From: Natrialbaceae archaeon AArc-T1-2
GTDB lineage: Archaea; Halobacteriota; Halobacteria; Halobacteriales; Natrialbaceae
NCBI RefSeq assembly: GCF_030273315.1
Contig: NZ_CP127174.1
Location: forward strand, 1 to 64,000
Direction: 5' to 3'
DNA length: 64,000 bases
Shown: positions 45,983 through 54,489 of the stretch, piece by piece
Layout: each line of letters opens with the position of its first letter
How positions within the stretch are numbered: position 1 is the stretch's first letter
Notes under the pieces: model-generated
The model's database searches: none
What the model was told of the DNA's origin: nothing
The model's input: the letters and a program-made list of their open reading frames with translations, nothing else
Position numbers and translations under genes: made by a program

Positions 45983-46663
45983 TTACGGTGCGACGCCGAC
46001 AGTGAGCAACGTTCCGTACTCGCGGTAGCGTTCGACCATCGCCTCGCGAGTCTCCCACTCCTCGAGCGGGAACTCGGCTTCCGCTGGTATCGGGATCTCG
46101 CGGTCGGGGATGTTGTCCTGCCCGGCGACGTGGAGGCCGACCTCGCGAAACGCCTCGCGGTACTCGTGGCGGTCCCAGCGGGTCATCTCGACGGCGATCG
46201 ACTTCTGCCACTCGTGGGAGTGGACGTTCTCTTCGTAGTAGTTGACCGCACAGAAGAACGTGCCGCCGGGACGGAGCACGCGGGCGATCTCCCGAAGCGT
46301 CTCGAGCGGGTCGGCGGCGTAGTAAAAGGCCTCCATCGACCAGATGTGGTCGATCGAGCCGGCAGCGAACGGCAACGCGTCGAAGTCGCCAACGACGTAG
46401 CCGACCTGCGGATCGTCGGTGTAACGGTTGGCGTTGCGGGCCATCTCGGGGGCTCCGTCGAGGCCGTACACTCGTTCCGCGTCGTAGGTGTCCCGCAGCG
46501 CCCGGCCAGCGTAGCCGCTGCCACAGCCCAGATCGAGCACGACGTCGCCGGACTCGACGGGCATCCGCGCGAGGGCGTGTTTGGCAGTGTGCCAGTGACG
46601 TTCTTCCATCCCCTTGTCTCGCCCCTCTTCGGCCCAGGCGTCGAACTCCTCACGAACGCTCAT
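45983..46663 (-). CDS. Class I SAM-dependent methyltransferase
   Basis: A 226-aa cytoplasmic methyltransferase. Motif I is VVLDLGCGSGYAGRALRD, followed by VYGLDGAPEM, VVGDFDALPFAAGSIDHIWSM (motif II region, in parts) and REIARVLRPGGTFFCAVNYY. This is the UbiE/Methyltransf_11 pattern acting on small molecules. The substrate is unknown. Divergent from the iron ABC genes; two iron-box-like operators lie 88-137 bp before its start, so it may share their control. Confidence 0.83.
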   Translation of the reverse strand: MSVREEFDAWAEEGRDKGMEERHWHTAKHALARMPVESGDVVLDLGCGSGYAGRALRDTYDAERVYGLDGAPEMARNANRYTDDPQVGYVVGDFDALPFAAGSIDHIWSMEAFYYAADPLETLREIARVLRPGGTFFCAVNYYEENVHSHEWQKSIAVEMTRWDRHEYREAFREVGLHVAGQDNIPDREIPIPAEAEFPLEEWETREAMVERYREYGTLLTVGVAP

Positions 46664-46751
46664 ATCGAGTGCTTCGTTCGCGCATGACTAAACGGATCGG
46701 ATTCGCTGGCTGGGGATCAAACACGTCGGTGGACCGACCAGCGACAGTTTC

Positions 46752-46767
46752 TTTAGGATGGTCTAAA
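46752..46767. promoter_or_regulatory. DtxR/Idr-like iron-box, site 1
   Basis: TTTAGG-ATGG-TCTAAA, 11 of 12 arm positions symmetrical. Same pattern as the sites at 46785, 46891 and 47983. Known haloarchaeal iron regulators of the DtxR family (SirR/Idr) bind TTAGG-N-CCTAA-type sequences. Lies between the methyltransferase and ABC genes. Confidence 0.6.
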
Positions 46768-46784
46768 ATTTGTGTGCTGAAGGG

Positions 46785-46800
46785 TTTAGGGCGGCCGAAA
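46785..46800. promoter_or_regulatory. DtxR/Idr-like iron-box, site 2
   Basis: TTTAGG-GCGG-CCGAAA, 10 of 12 arm bases symmetrical, 17 bp after site 1. It overlaps the start of a 7-bp hairpin (AACCCCG...CGGGGTT, 46799-46821). Weaker match than the other three sites. Confidence 0.45.
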
Positions 46801-46890
46801 CCCCGTGAGCATCCGGGGTTCGTCGACCGGCAGCTCCTGCTTTCTTCGACCTTCACCCGCTGAACCGTTGAATTTCGGAAGGTATTTATG

Positions 46891-46908
46891 TTTTAGGTCG
46901 ACCTAAAA
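46891..46908. promoter_or_regulatory. DtxR/Idr-like iron-box, site 3 (perfect palindrome)
   Basis: TTTTAGGTCGACCTAAAA is an 18-bp perfect palindrome. It directly follows the TATA-like GTATTTATG (46882-46890) and ends 6 bp before the ATG of the binding-protein gene. A repressor bound here would block start of a leaderless transcript, so this is probably the main iron operator. Confidence 0.75.
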
Positions 46909-46914
46909 CTAGAC

Positions 46915-47961
46915 ATGCCAGAACGCGACGACACCACATCGCAAACGAGTTCGGCGATCGGTCGCCGGCGCTTTCTCGCCGTCACGGGAGCCTCCGTGGC
47001 TGGGATCACCGGACTCGCGGGCTGTCTCGGGAACGATGCGGATCTCGTCGTCTACTCGGGCCGGACCGAAGACCAGATCGAACCGATCTTCCGGGAACTC
47101 GAAGATCGCCTCGACATCACGATCGGCGATCGGTACGGCGACTCGGCGGGAATGGTCGGACAGATCGTCGAGGAAGGAGACGCGAGCGAGGCGGACCTGT
47201 TTTACACCCAGGACTCGGGAACGCTCGGCGCGCTCAAGAACGAGGGTCGGACTGCCGACCTGAGCGAGACAGTCCTCGAGTCGGTTCCCGAGGCCTACCG
47301 CGACCCCGATGGCACCTGGACCGGCGTCTCCGGCCGGACGCGCTCGATCGCGTACAACACCGACGAGTGGGACGCCGACGAGCTTCCGGACGACATCTTC
47401 GCCTACGCCGAGGAGGAGGCGTTCGACGACGAACTCGGCTGGCGCGTCGACTCCGGCTCGTTCCTCTCGTTTATCCGTGCAATGATGATCGAGTACGGCG
47501 AGGACGATACCAGAGGGTGGATCGAGGGTCTCCAGGACCTCGGTATCGAGAACTACGAGGGCGGCATGACGACCCCGCAAGCGATCGCAGACGGCGAAGT
47601 CTCGGTCGGGTTCGTCAACCACTACTACGTCGGTCGACTGCTCGAGGACGACGAGGACGCGCCGATCAACGTCACGTTCACCGACGGCGACGTCGGCGCG
47701 CTGTTCAACGTCTCCGGGGTCGCCCTCGTCGACACGGCCGACGACCCCGACCTCGCCCGCGAGGTCGTCGAGGAGCTACTGGTCGAGGACGTCCAGGAGC
47801 TGTTCGTCGACCTCAACGCCGAGTATCCCGTCGTCGACGGCGTCGAGTACACCGGCGAGATGCCCGGCCCCGAGGCGGTCAACTCGCCGACGTTCGACCT
47901 GAACGAACTGGCCGACGTCGAACCCGCCCAGGACCTCCTCCGCGAGGTCGAGATCCTCTAG
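46915..47961 (+). CDS. Iron(III) ABC transporter substrate-binding protein
   Basis: A 348-aa exported protein. GRRRFLAVTGASVAGITGLAGC holds a twin arginine and a lipobox ending at Cys, so it is probably Tat-exported and lipid-anchored. The mature part (LVVYSGRTEDQIEPIF, ADLFYTQDSGTLGALKNEGR, GRTRSIAYNTDEW, VGFVNHYYVGRLL) matches FbpA/FutA ferric-binding proteins, with the Tyr pair in NHYYVG as likely iron ligands. The upstream iron-box (46891) supports iron. Next gene is the permease, 61 bp later behind a fourth iron-box. Confidence 0.92.
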   Translation: MPERDDTTSQTSSAIGRRRFLAVTGASVAGITGLAGCLGNDADLVVYSGRTEDQIEPIFRELEDRLDITIGDRYGDSAGMVGQIVEEGDASEADLFYTQDSGTLGALKNEGRTADLSETVLESVPEAYRDPDGTWTGVSGRTRSIAYNTDEWDADELPDDIFAYAEEEAFDDELGWRVDSGSFLSFIRAMMIEYGEDDTRGWIEGLQDLGIENYEGGMTTPQAIADGEVSVGFVNHYYVGRLLEDDEDAPINVTFTDGDVGALFNVSGVALVDTADDPDLAREVVEELLVEDVQELFVDLNAEYPVVDGVEYTGEMPGPEAVNSPTFDLNELADVEPAQDLLREVEIL

Positions 47962-47982
47962 CCCACGTCGAGCCGGGACCGA

Positions 47983-47998
47983 TTTAGGAAGGCCTAAA
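47983..47998. promoter_or_regulatory. DtxR/Idr-like iron-box, site 4
   Basis: TTTAGG-AAGG-CCTAAA, perfectly symmetrical arms. It lies between the binding-protein stop (47961) and the permease GTG (48023), suggesting that the permease has its own iron-controlled promoter or that the operon is repressed at two points. Confidence 0.65.
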
Positions 47999-48022
47999 CC
48001 GACGCGTTCGAAACGCCCACCC

Positions 48023-49633
48023 GTGAGCGACAGCCGGTCGACCTCCGAACGGACGCCGACGATCCTCGGCCAGTCCGACCACGCACTCGGGCTGACGCTG
48101 CTTAGCGGTGCCGTCGCCACGTTGATGGTGACGCCGCTTCTGTGGATCGGGTTGCGCGCCGCGGCGGTCGACCCCTCCCGTGCCGCCGCGATCCTGTTCC
48201 GGTCGCGGTCGCTCGAGATCGCCGCCAACAGCCTCCTGCTCATGGCCGGGGTGACGGTCCTGTCGGTGATTATTGGCGTTCCGCTGGCCTGGCTGACCGT
48301 CCGCAGCGACCTCCCGTTCGCTCGCTTCTGGACGGTCGTCGTCGCCTTGCCGCTTGCGATCCCGAGTTACCTGGGGGCGCTGGCGTACATCGACGCCTTC
48401 GGGCCGCGAGGTCGACTCCAGTCGCTGCTCGCCCCGCTGGGAGTCGACTCGCTGCCCGAGATCTACGGTCTCGGCGGCGCCATCCTCGTCATCACGCTCT
48501 ATACGTACCCATACGTCTACCTGACGACGCGTGCCGCGTTGAAGACCTTCGATAAGACGCTCGTCGACGCCGCACGCACGCTCGAGCACGACTACCGGGA
48601 GACGTTCCGTCGGGTCACTTTCCCCCAGATCCGGCCGGCGATCACTGCCGGCGCGTTGCTGGTCGCGCTGTATGCGATCTCGGATTTCGGAACGCCCGCG
48701 TTCATGCGACTCGACGTCTTCACGCGTCAGATCTACGTCGAGTACCGCGGCTGGAACCTCGATTACGCCGCCATGCTGTCGATCCAGCTGATCGCCGTCA
48801 CCGTCTTCATCCTCGCGCTCGAGTCCCGGATCCGGGGCGACGAACGGGTCTACACCGATTCGGGCGGGGGAAGCGGCGGGAACCACGTCGTCGAACTCGG
48901 CCGGTGGCGCTGGCCTGCGACCGGGCTCTGTCTGCTGGTCGCGCTCGCGACGCTTGCCTTGCCCGTGGTCGTCTTCGCCTCGTGGCTCGTCGGCGGCGCG
49001 ACCAGCGACGTCGACGCCTACCGGTTCCAGTTCGAGTACGCGGTAAACTCCGCGGGGGTCTCCACCGCAGCGGCGGTTCTCGCCGCCCTCGCCGCCTTGC
49101 CGGTCGCCTACCTCGCGGCCCGTTACCGGACGCTGCTCGGCCACCTGTTCGAGCGAGCGACTTACGTCGGCTACGCCGTTCCAGGGATCGTCATCGGGCT
49201 CGCGCTCGTGTTCTTCGGTGCGAACTACGCCGGCGTCGTCTACCAGGCGCTTCCGTTGCTCGTGTTCGCCTACGTCGTCCGCTTCATGCCCCAGGCTGTC
49301 GGCAGCACCCGAACTTCGATCCTGCAGGTCGATCCCAAGCTCACCGAGGCCGCTCGCACCCTCGGCCGTGGCGACCTCGAGACGTTCCGGTCGGTGACGC
49401 TTCCGCTTATTGCTCCCGGGATCGTCGCGGGGGCGGCGCTCGTGTTCCTGACGACGATGAAAGAGCTGCCGGCGACGTTGCTGTTGCGCCCGACCGGGTT
49501 CGACACGCTCGTTACTCACATCTGGCGGGCCGAGCAGGCCGCCTACATGAGCCACGCCGCGGTCCCTGCGTTCGTCATCTTGCTCGTCTCCGGTCTCTCG
49601 ATGTGGATCATCCTCCGTCAGGAGGACGTCTAG
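48023..49633 (+). CDS. Iron ABC transporter permease, fused double-domain (FbpB type)
   Basis: A 536-aa inner membrane protein with about 12 helices in two homologous halves. Each half has an EAA-loop: VDAARTLEHDYRETFRRVTFP and LTEAARTLGRGDLETFRSVT (quoted in part), which dock the ATPase. The two-in-one form is usual for ferric permeases. Start is GTG at 48023. The expected ATP-binding protein gene does not follow: the next features are repeat copy B and a TetR gene. The ATPase must be encoded elsewhere or shared. Confidence 0.93.
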   Translation: MSDSRSTSERTPTILGQSDHALGLTLLSGAVATLMVTPLLWIGLRAAAVDPSRAAAILFRSRSLEIAANSLLLMAGVTVLSVIIGVPLAWLTVRSDLPFARFWTVVVALPLAIPSYLGALAYIDAFGPRGRLQSLLAPLGVDSLPEIYGLGGAILVITLYTYPYVYLTTRAALKTFDKTLVDAARTLEHDYRETFRRVTFPQIRPAITAGALLVALYAISDFGTPAFMRLDVFTRQIYVEYRGWNLDYAAMLSIQLIAVTVFILALESRIRGDERVYTDSGGGSGGNHVVELGRWRWPATGLCLLVALATLALPVVVFASWLVGGATSDVDAYRFQFEYAVNSAGVSTAAAVLAALAALPVAYLAARYRTLLGHLFERATYVGYAVPGIVIGLALVFFGANYAGVVYQALPLLVFAYVVRFMPQAVGSTRTSILQVDPKLTEAARTLGRGDLETFRSVTLPLIAPGIVAGAALVFLTTMKELPATLLLRPTGFDTLVTHIWRAEQAAYMSHAAVPAFVILLVSGLSMWIILRQEDV

Positions 49634-49669
49634 TGGTTCGGTAGCCGCCACGGAAACGATTGCACCGCT

Positions 49670-49757
49670 TGATACGGACCGTTGTACGTCTGTCCCGGCG
49701 CAACCGCGACCGTTCTGCGGTTGCACCGGGACATCGGTACAGCAATCCGTATGAGTC
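49670..49757. repeat. 88-bp palindromic element, copy B
   Basis: Starts TGATACGGACC and ends AATCCGTATGAGTC. Central stem GTCCCGGCGCAACCGC (49692-49707) with GCGGTTGCACCGGGAC (49717-49732), one C.A mismatch, loop GACCGTTCT. Differs from copy A at only a few positions over 88 bp. It begins 37 bp after the permease stop codon and ends 27 bp before the tetR operator. Confidence 0.93.
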
Positions 49758-49784
49758 ACGACAACAGCGTTAACCGTGTCCGTG

Positions 49785-49800
49785 TTGAATGAATATTCAA
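49785..49800. promoter_or_regulatory. Operator-like inverted repeat of the tetR-MATE operon
   Basis: TTGAAT-GAAT-ATTCAA is a 6-bp inverted repeat with 4-bp spacer, also containing the overlapping palindrome TGAATATTCA. It lies about 90-104 bp before the tetR ATG, in an otherwise GC-rich region, and is the natural place for autoregulation by the TetR protein. Confidence 0.55.
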
Positions 49801-49888
49801 TCACCATGCAGCCCACCGATCGGCACTGTCGACCGGAACGTCGAACGGGCAGAACGAACGCGATACCCACTTGCCACCCCACCGGTCG

Positions 49889-50509
49889 ATGACGGTCGCC
49901 GAGCGATTCGACGACCCCGACGACACGCGCGAGGCGATCATGAAGGCTACCTACGACGCCCTCTGTACGCACGGATACGCAGACCTCACGATCCAGCGCA
50001 TCGGCGACGAGTTTCCCAAGAGCAAGTCGCTCGTCTACCACCACTACGACACCAAAGACGAACTTCTGCTCGACTTTCTTTCGTTCATGCTCGAGCACTT
50101 CGAGACGAGCGTCCCGCGCCAGGACTACGACGACGCGGCGACACACCTCGAGGCGGTGCTCGATCACGTGGTGCCGGATACGCTCGAGGACGAACGAGCG
50201 GAGTTCATGCGGGCGATGGTCGAACTCCGCGCCCAGGCCGCACACGATCCCGCATACCACGAGCACTTCACCAGGAGCACCCGGTTTTTCCACGACCGGT
50301 TCGTGACGATCATCGAGCGGGGTATCGAGGAGGGCGTGTTCAGGGAGGTCGACCCGGACCGGGTCGCCGCGTACTTGCTCGCGACGGTCACCGGGACGAT
50401 GACACAGCGGACGACGGCCGACGTCGAGGCGTCGATTCCCGCCGTCCGTGAGGAGCTCCGGACGTACGTCGAGACGCGACTGCGGACCGAACCCAGGACA
50501 CCCGAATGA
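49889..50509 (+). CDS. TetR/AcrR-family transcriptional regulator
   Basis: A 206-aa regulator. The N-terminal HTH is DTREAIMKATYDALCTHGYA, then LTIQRIGDEFPKSKSLVYHHYDTKDELL (in parts), the classic TetR recognition helix with YHHY. The rest is an all-helical ligand-binding domain. The ATG at 49889 was chosen over an in-frame TTG at 49871. Its stop overlaps the start of the MATE exporter gene (ATGA, 50506-50509), so it probably controls that exporter in response to a drug or toxic compound. Confidence 0.92.
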   Translation: MTVAERFDDPDDTREAIMKATYDALCTHGYADLTIQRIGDEFPKSKSLVYHHYDTKDELLLDFLSFMLEHFETSVPRQDYDDAATHLEAVLDHVVPDTLEDERAEFMRAMVELRAQAAHDPAYHEHFTRSTRFFHDRFVTIIERGIEEGVFREVDPDRVAAYLLATVTGTMTQRTTADVEASIPAVREELRTYVETRLRTEPRTPE

Positions 50510-52035
50510 GCGAGCGGGCATCCCACGACCGGGCGGTCAACGTCACCGACGGTGCCTTGCTCAAGCCGCTCGTCGTTCTGTCGTTACCGATCGTTCTCAC
50601 GAACGTGTTGCAGGTCGGGTACAACCTGGCCGATACGTTCTGGGTCGGCCGTCTCGGCCAGCCGGCCGTCTCGGCGCTTTCGTTCTCGTGGGCGATCGTC
50701 TTTCTGATCATCAGTCTCTCGCTCGGGTTTTCCGTCGCCGGCACCGTCCTCGTCGCACAGCACAAGGGAGCGGGAAACGTCGACCGCGTCGGTCACGTCG
50801 CCGGCCAGACGATCTCGGTCGTGATCGGCGTATCGATCGTGTTTTCGATCGTCGGCTACCTGCTCGCACCGGACCTGTTAACGCTCGTCGGCGCGGTTCC
50901 CGGCACGGAAGAACACCGCCTGGCCGTCGTCTACACTCGGACGATGTTCGTCGGCATCCCGTTCGTGTTCGGCTTTTTCATCTTCCAGTCGTTGCTCCAG
51001 GGCTGGGGTGATACGCGGACGCCGTTTTACTTGATGGCCTTCGGCGTCGCATTGAACGTGATCGTCGATCCGTTTTTCATCCTCGGCTTCCAGGGCAACG
51101 TTCTCTTCGCGTGGGTCGGACTCGAGGGCCTCGAGACGCTGCTGTACGACGCGACCGGCTTTGCAGGGTTTGGCGTCCAGGGCGCGGCTCTCGCGACGAT
51201 CCTCGCTCGAGGAATCGGTGCGGCGATCGGTATCTGGTTGCTCCTGTCGGGTCGTGTCGGGATCGAACTCGCCCCGGCCGATCTTCGACCGCAGTGGGAG
51301 ACGGTCCGGACGATCGTCCGCATCGGTGCCCCCGCGAGTATCGAGATCAGTACGAAAGCACTTAGCGTGACGATCCTGACCGCACTCGTCGCCATCGCCG
51401 GTGCAGAAGCCGTCGCCGCCTACGGGATCGGAACCCGCGTTACCTCGATGGTCGTGTTACCGGCACTCGGCCTGGCTCGCGGCGTCGAAACCGTCGTCGG
51501 CCAGAACCTCGGTGCCAGACAGGTCGACCGTGCAAAGAGAGGGGTCCTCTCCGCCGTCGGTCTCATCACGGGGTGTCTGCTCGCGTTCACCGTCGGCGTC
51601 TACCTGTTTGCCGAACCGATCGTCGGCGTCTTCATCACGGGCGATGGCGCGGGAGTGGTCACCGCCATCGGTGGCGACTACCTCCGCATCGTCGGCGTGA
51701 CGTACGTCTTCCTCGGCGTGTTCTACGTCATTCAGGGCGGGTTCCGGGGGAGCGGTAGCACCCGACTCGCGATGGCCTTTGCGTTTATCGGCTTCATCGT
51801 GTTCCGGGCCGTCTTCGCGTACGTCCTCGCCGTTCCGGCTGGGCTCGGTGCGACCGGCATCTGGTACGGCGAGGCGATCGCGAACGTGTCGATGGTCGCC
51901 ATCGCCGGGCTGTACTTCCTGCGGGGGACGTGGACCGGACGCGTCATCGACGACGCCGATCGCGGGACCGACAGAAGAGACGTCGGCGAGGAGGGTGATT
52001 CGGCCGTCGCGAGCGGCGGTCTCGAGGATCGGTAA
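50506..52035 (+). CDS. MATE-family multidrug exporter
   Basis: A 509-aa membrane protein with 12 helices in two MatE repeats. LKPLVVLSLPIVLTNVLQVG and ADTFWVGRLGQPAVSALSFSW are the NorM/DinF-type start; RIGAPASIEISTKALSVTIL and ARGVETVVGQNLGARQVDRA begin the second half. It likely exports cationic compounds in exchange for Na+ or H+. Translationally coupled to the tetR gene. The C-terminal tail of about 30 residues is charged and cytoplasmic. Confidence 0.93.
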   Translation: MSERASHDRAVNVTDGALLKPLVVLSLPIVLTNVLQVGYNLADTFWVGRLGQPAVSALSFSWAIVFLIISLSLGFSVAGTVLVAQHKGAGNVDRVGHVAGQTISVVIGVSIVFSIVGYLLAPDLLTLVGAVPGTEEHRLAVVYTRTMFVGIPFVFGFFIFQSLLQGWGDTRTPFYLMAFGVALNVIVDPFFILGFQGNVLFAWVGLEGLETLLYDATGFAGFGVQGAALATILARGIGAAIGIWLLLSGRVGIELAPADLRPQWETVRTIVRIGAPASIEISTKALSVTILTALVAIAGAEAVAAYGIGTRVTSMVVLPALGLARGVETVVGQNLGARQVDRAKRGVLSAVGLITGCLLAFTVGVYLFAEPIVGVFITGDGAGVVTAIGGDYLRIVGVTYVFLGVFYVIQGGFRGSGSTRLAMAFAFIGFIVFRAVFAYVLAVPAGLGATGIWYGEAIANVSMVAIAGLYFLRGTWTGRVIDDADRGTDRRDVGEEGDSAVASGGLEDR

Positions 52036-52116
52036 CTCGAGGCGATTGACGGTGCTGGCGATCTCCTCGCGTCCGAAACCGACACCGACTTACCCGAACG
52101 CGGGCGACGGGCGGGT

Positions 52117-52707
52117 ATGTACGTTGGACGGTTTCTCGTCGTCGGTCCCGACGCCGGCGCGTACCGCGTCTCGTCGCGCTCGTTTCCGAATCGCAAGATC
52201 ACCGCTCGAGACGACGCGCTCACCGTCGGCCCGACCGAGAACGCTCCACCGACGGACAATCCCTACGTCGCCTACAACTGCCTGCGGATCGTCGACGCGC
52301 CGGCCGGCGAGACGGTCGTTTTCGGCAACGGCTCCCACGTCGATCCGATCGCCGAGAAGGTCGAACTTGGCTATCCCGCACGCGACGCCCTCGCGACCGC
52401 CTTGCTCGCACTCGACTACGAGAAAGACGATTACGATACGCCCCGGATCGCCGCGACGATCGACGCCGACGGCGAGGCGCTGATCGCGACCGTCCGAAAA
52501 GACGCCTTGCTCGTCGAGACCGTCGACGAGCCGACGCTCGTCGCGACCTACGAGAAAGACAGCCCCGAGTCGTTCGATTTCGCCGCCCGCGACGCCGAGG
52601 CCGCTGCTCGCGAGGCCTACGACCTCGCGTTCGAACACGCCGTCTGTGCGGCCGGGATCGTCCGGACCGACGACGGGTTCGAGACGGCGATCGAGAACGG
52701 CGAGTAG
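52117..52707 (+). CDS. purO: IMP cyclohydrolase, archaeal type
   Basis: A 196-aa enzyme closing the purine ring (FAICAR to IMP). [21 protein letters not shown], the central [11 protein letters not shown] and [11 protein letters not shown] are PurO features, as is [10 protein letters not shown] near the end. PurO is confined to archaea and replaces the C-terminal half of PurH. ATG 52117 follows the MATE gene by 81 bp on the same strand; no functional link is obvious. Ends 2 bp before the convergent phosphatase gene. Confidence 0.93.
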   Translation: MYVGRFLVVGPDAGAYRVSSRSFPNRKITARDDALTVGPTENAPPTDNPYVAYNCLRIVDAPAGETVVFGNGSHVDPIAEKVELGYPARDALATALLALDYEKDDYDTPRIAATIDADGEALIATVRKDALLVETVDEPTLVATYEKDSPESFDFAARDAEAAAREAYDLAFEHAVCAAGIVRTDDGFETAIENGE

Positions 52708-52709
52708 CG

Positions 52710-53657
52710 TCAGGAGAGGACCGAGTCGACGGCCGTCGGCCAGGCGACGATCGTCACACCCATCGCGAACGTCATCGTCACCGATCCGACCGGCCCCGAG
52801 AGAAGCGACCCGACGGTAGCTCCGACCGAGAGAAAGACGACGATCCCGACGACCGCTGTCACGACGCCGACGGGTGTCACGTCGAGTGACCGATCCGGAT
52901 CTACCACGAGGAGCCACGCAGTCAGTATTCCACTCATCGCACCGAGTGCGTACAGCGGTTCGCTGCCGCCGACTCCGACCGCAGCCGGGACCGAAGCACA
53001 GCCGACGGCGGCGGCGAGCGACGCGCGTACCGGACGCTCGAGTCGACGACTGGCGACCTGCCACGCCAGGAGAACGAGCAGTCCAAGCGCCAGCCCGCCG
53101 ATCACGTCGATCAGGTAGTGGACGCCGAGGACGAGCCGAGAGAGCGAAACGAGAAGAACGAGCGTCGCCGCAGTCCCGATCCGGATCCGTCGCGTTCCAG
53201 CTTCCAGCGCCGTCGCGAGCGATCCCCACGCGAGGACGGCACCGGCGACGTGACCGCTCGGGAAGCCGTAGCCGTCGGCGCGTATCGCCCACCTGTACCA
53301 CGGCCGAACGGAGTCGTGTGCCGTCTCCGGGGGTATCATCGCCGCCATCGGCGGTCGCGGCAGTGCAACCGCGGCTTTCAGGACGACGACGAGTGCCAGA
53401 CCGCCAAAGACTACCCCGAAAAGCGGCGCGATCCGCCTCGCGTCGCCAAACCAGAACGCGAGTGCGAAGACGAACACGAAGACCCACACCTCTCCGAGCA
53501 ACGTCGACGCGGCGAACGGATAACTCGTCCACTCCGGAAAGAGCGCGTGGAGCCACTCGATCTCTCGACCGTCGAACGACGGACTCGAGCTGGAGCCGTC
53601 GAGAGGAAGCCGAACCGGGTCGGCGGTGTCCGTTCGGGTCCGTACGTTCGTCGTCAT
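52710..53657 (-). CDS. PAP2-family membrane phosphatase
   Basis: A 315-aa protein with about eight membrane helices. The acid-phosphatase motifs are KAAVALPRPP (a K-x6-RP form), GFPSGHVAGAVLAWG (PSGH) and SRLVLGVHYLIDVIGG (SR-x5-H-x3-D). It would hydrolyse lipid or isoprenyl pyrophosphates, e.g. recycling a glycosyl carrier lipid, outside the membrane. The ATG at 53657 gives MTTNVRTRTDTADP; an upstream in-frame start at 53699 would overlap the divergent TATA box. Confidence 0.9.
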   Translation of the reverse strand: MTTNVRTRTDTADPVRLPLDGSSSSPSFDGREIEWLHALFPEWTSYPFAASTLLGEVWVFVFVFALAFWFGDARRIAPLFGVVFGGLALVVVLKAAVALPRPPMAAMIPPETAHDSVRPWYRWAIRADGYGFPSGHVAGAVLAWGSLATALEAGTRRIRIGTAATLVLLVSLSRLVLGVHYLIDVIGGLALGLLVLLAWQVASRRLERPVRASLAAAVGCASVPAAVGVGGSEPLYALGAMSGILTAWLLVVDPDRSLDVTPVGVVTAVVGIVVFLSVGATVGSLLSGPVGSVTMTFAMGVTIVAWPTAVDSVLS

Positions 53658-53719
53658 ACTTCTCGATAGGTCACACACCGGGTACTGGATATAAAACACA
53701 GACGGGAATACATACGGAT

Positions 53720-54379
53720 ATGCGAGTGGGACTCATCGCCGACGTTCACGCGAACGAGGTCGCACTGGACGCCGTCCTCGAGGACATGCCCGACGTCGAC
53801 GCCGTGGCCTGTGCGGGCGACGTCGTCGGCTACAATCCCTGGCCCGCGGAGTGCGTCGACGTTCTTCGCGAACGGGACGTCCCGACGGTGATGGGAAACC
53901 ACGATCTGGCGGTCGTCGAACGCAGTTCGTTCCGGTTCAACCGGATGGGCCGGGCCGGCATCGAACACGCCCAGCGTCGCCTCGAGCAGCCCCAGCGACG
54001 CTGGCTCGAGTCGCTCCCGACCGAACGCCAGGAGTTCGGCGGGCGGGTGAAGCTCGTCCACGGTCACCCCGACGATCCCACCCGATACACCTACCCCGAG
54101 GAGTTTTCGCCGCGGCTGCTCGGCGACGAGGACGTCCTCGTGCTCGGTCACACCCACGTTCAACACGCCGAAACGTTCACCGAGGGTATCGTCGTCAACC
54201 CCGGCAGCGTCGGCCAGCCACGGGACGGGGATCCGCGAGCAGGCTACGCCGTCGTCGACCTCGAGGCGATGACCGTCGAGACTCGACGCGTCGCCTACGA
54301 CGTCGACGCCGTCCAGCGCGCCGTGAAGGCGGCCGGACTACCCGAACGGATCGGCACCCGACTGGCTCGTGGACAGTAG
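53720..54379 (+). CDS. Metallophosphoesterase (YfcE-like phosphodiesterase)
   Basis: A 219-aa calcineurin-like phosphoesterase. Metal motifs: VGLIADVHANEVAL (D-x-H), AVACAGDVVGYNPWP (GDxx), TVMGNHDLAV (GNHD), KLVHGHP and VLGHTHVQHAETF (GH-x-H). Such YfcE/MJ0936-type enzymes cleave phosphodiesters; physiological substrate unknown. TATA box ATATAAAA (53689-53696) ends 24 nt before the ATG at 53720, supporting the start and a leaderless mRNA. Confidence 0.9.
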   Translation: MRVGLIADVHANEVALDAVLEDMPDVDAVACAGDVVGYNPWPAECVDVLRERDVPTVMGNHDLAVVERSSFRFNRMGRAGIEHAQRRLEQPQRRWLESLPTERQEFGGRVKLVHGHPDDPTRYTYPEEFSPRLLGDEDVLVLGHTHVQHAETFTEGIVVNPGSVGQPRDGDPRAGYAVVDLEAMTVETRRVAYDVDAVQRAVKAAGLPERIGTRLARGQ

Positions 54380-54489
54380 GCAGTCCCTACGGGACGGTTC
54401 GGCGGTCGAGAACGTCATCGGGTGCCATTAAACCCCCCTGAACGTGCAGGCCCTGAAGCAACCCGTCGGTGAGGTGTTCGTTCAGGGAG

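Noticed and set aside
47984-50521. A very long open frame (845 codons) on the minus strand across the permease and tetR genes
   Set aside because: It is antisense to two genes with clear family motifs; long shadow frames are common in GC-rich DNA. Its product is Arg-rich and without recognisable domains.
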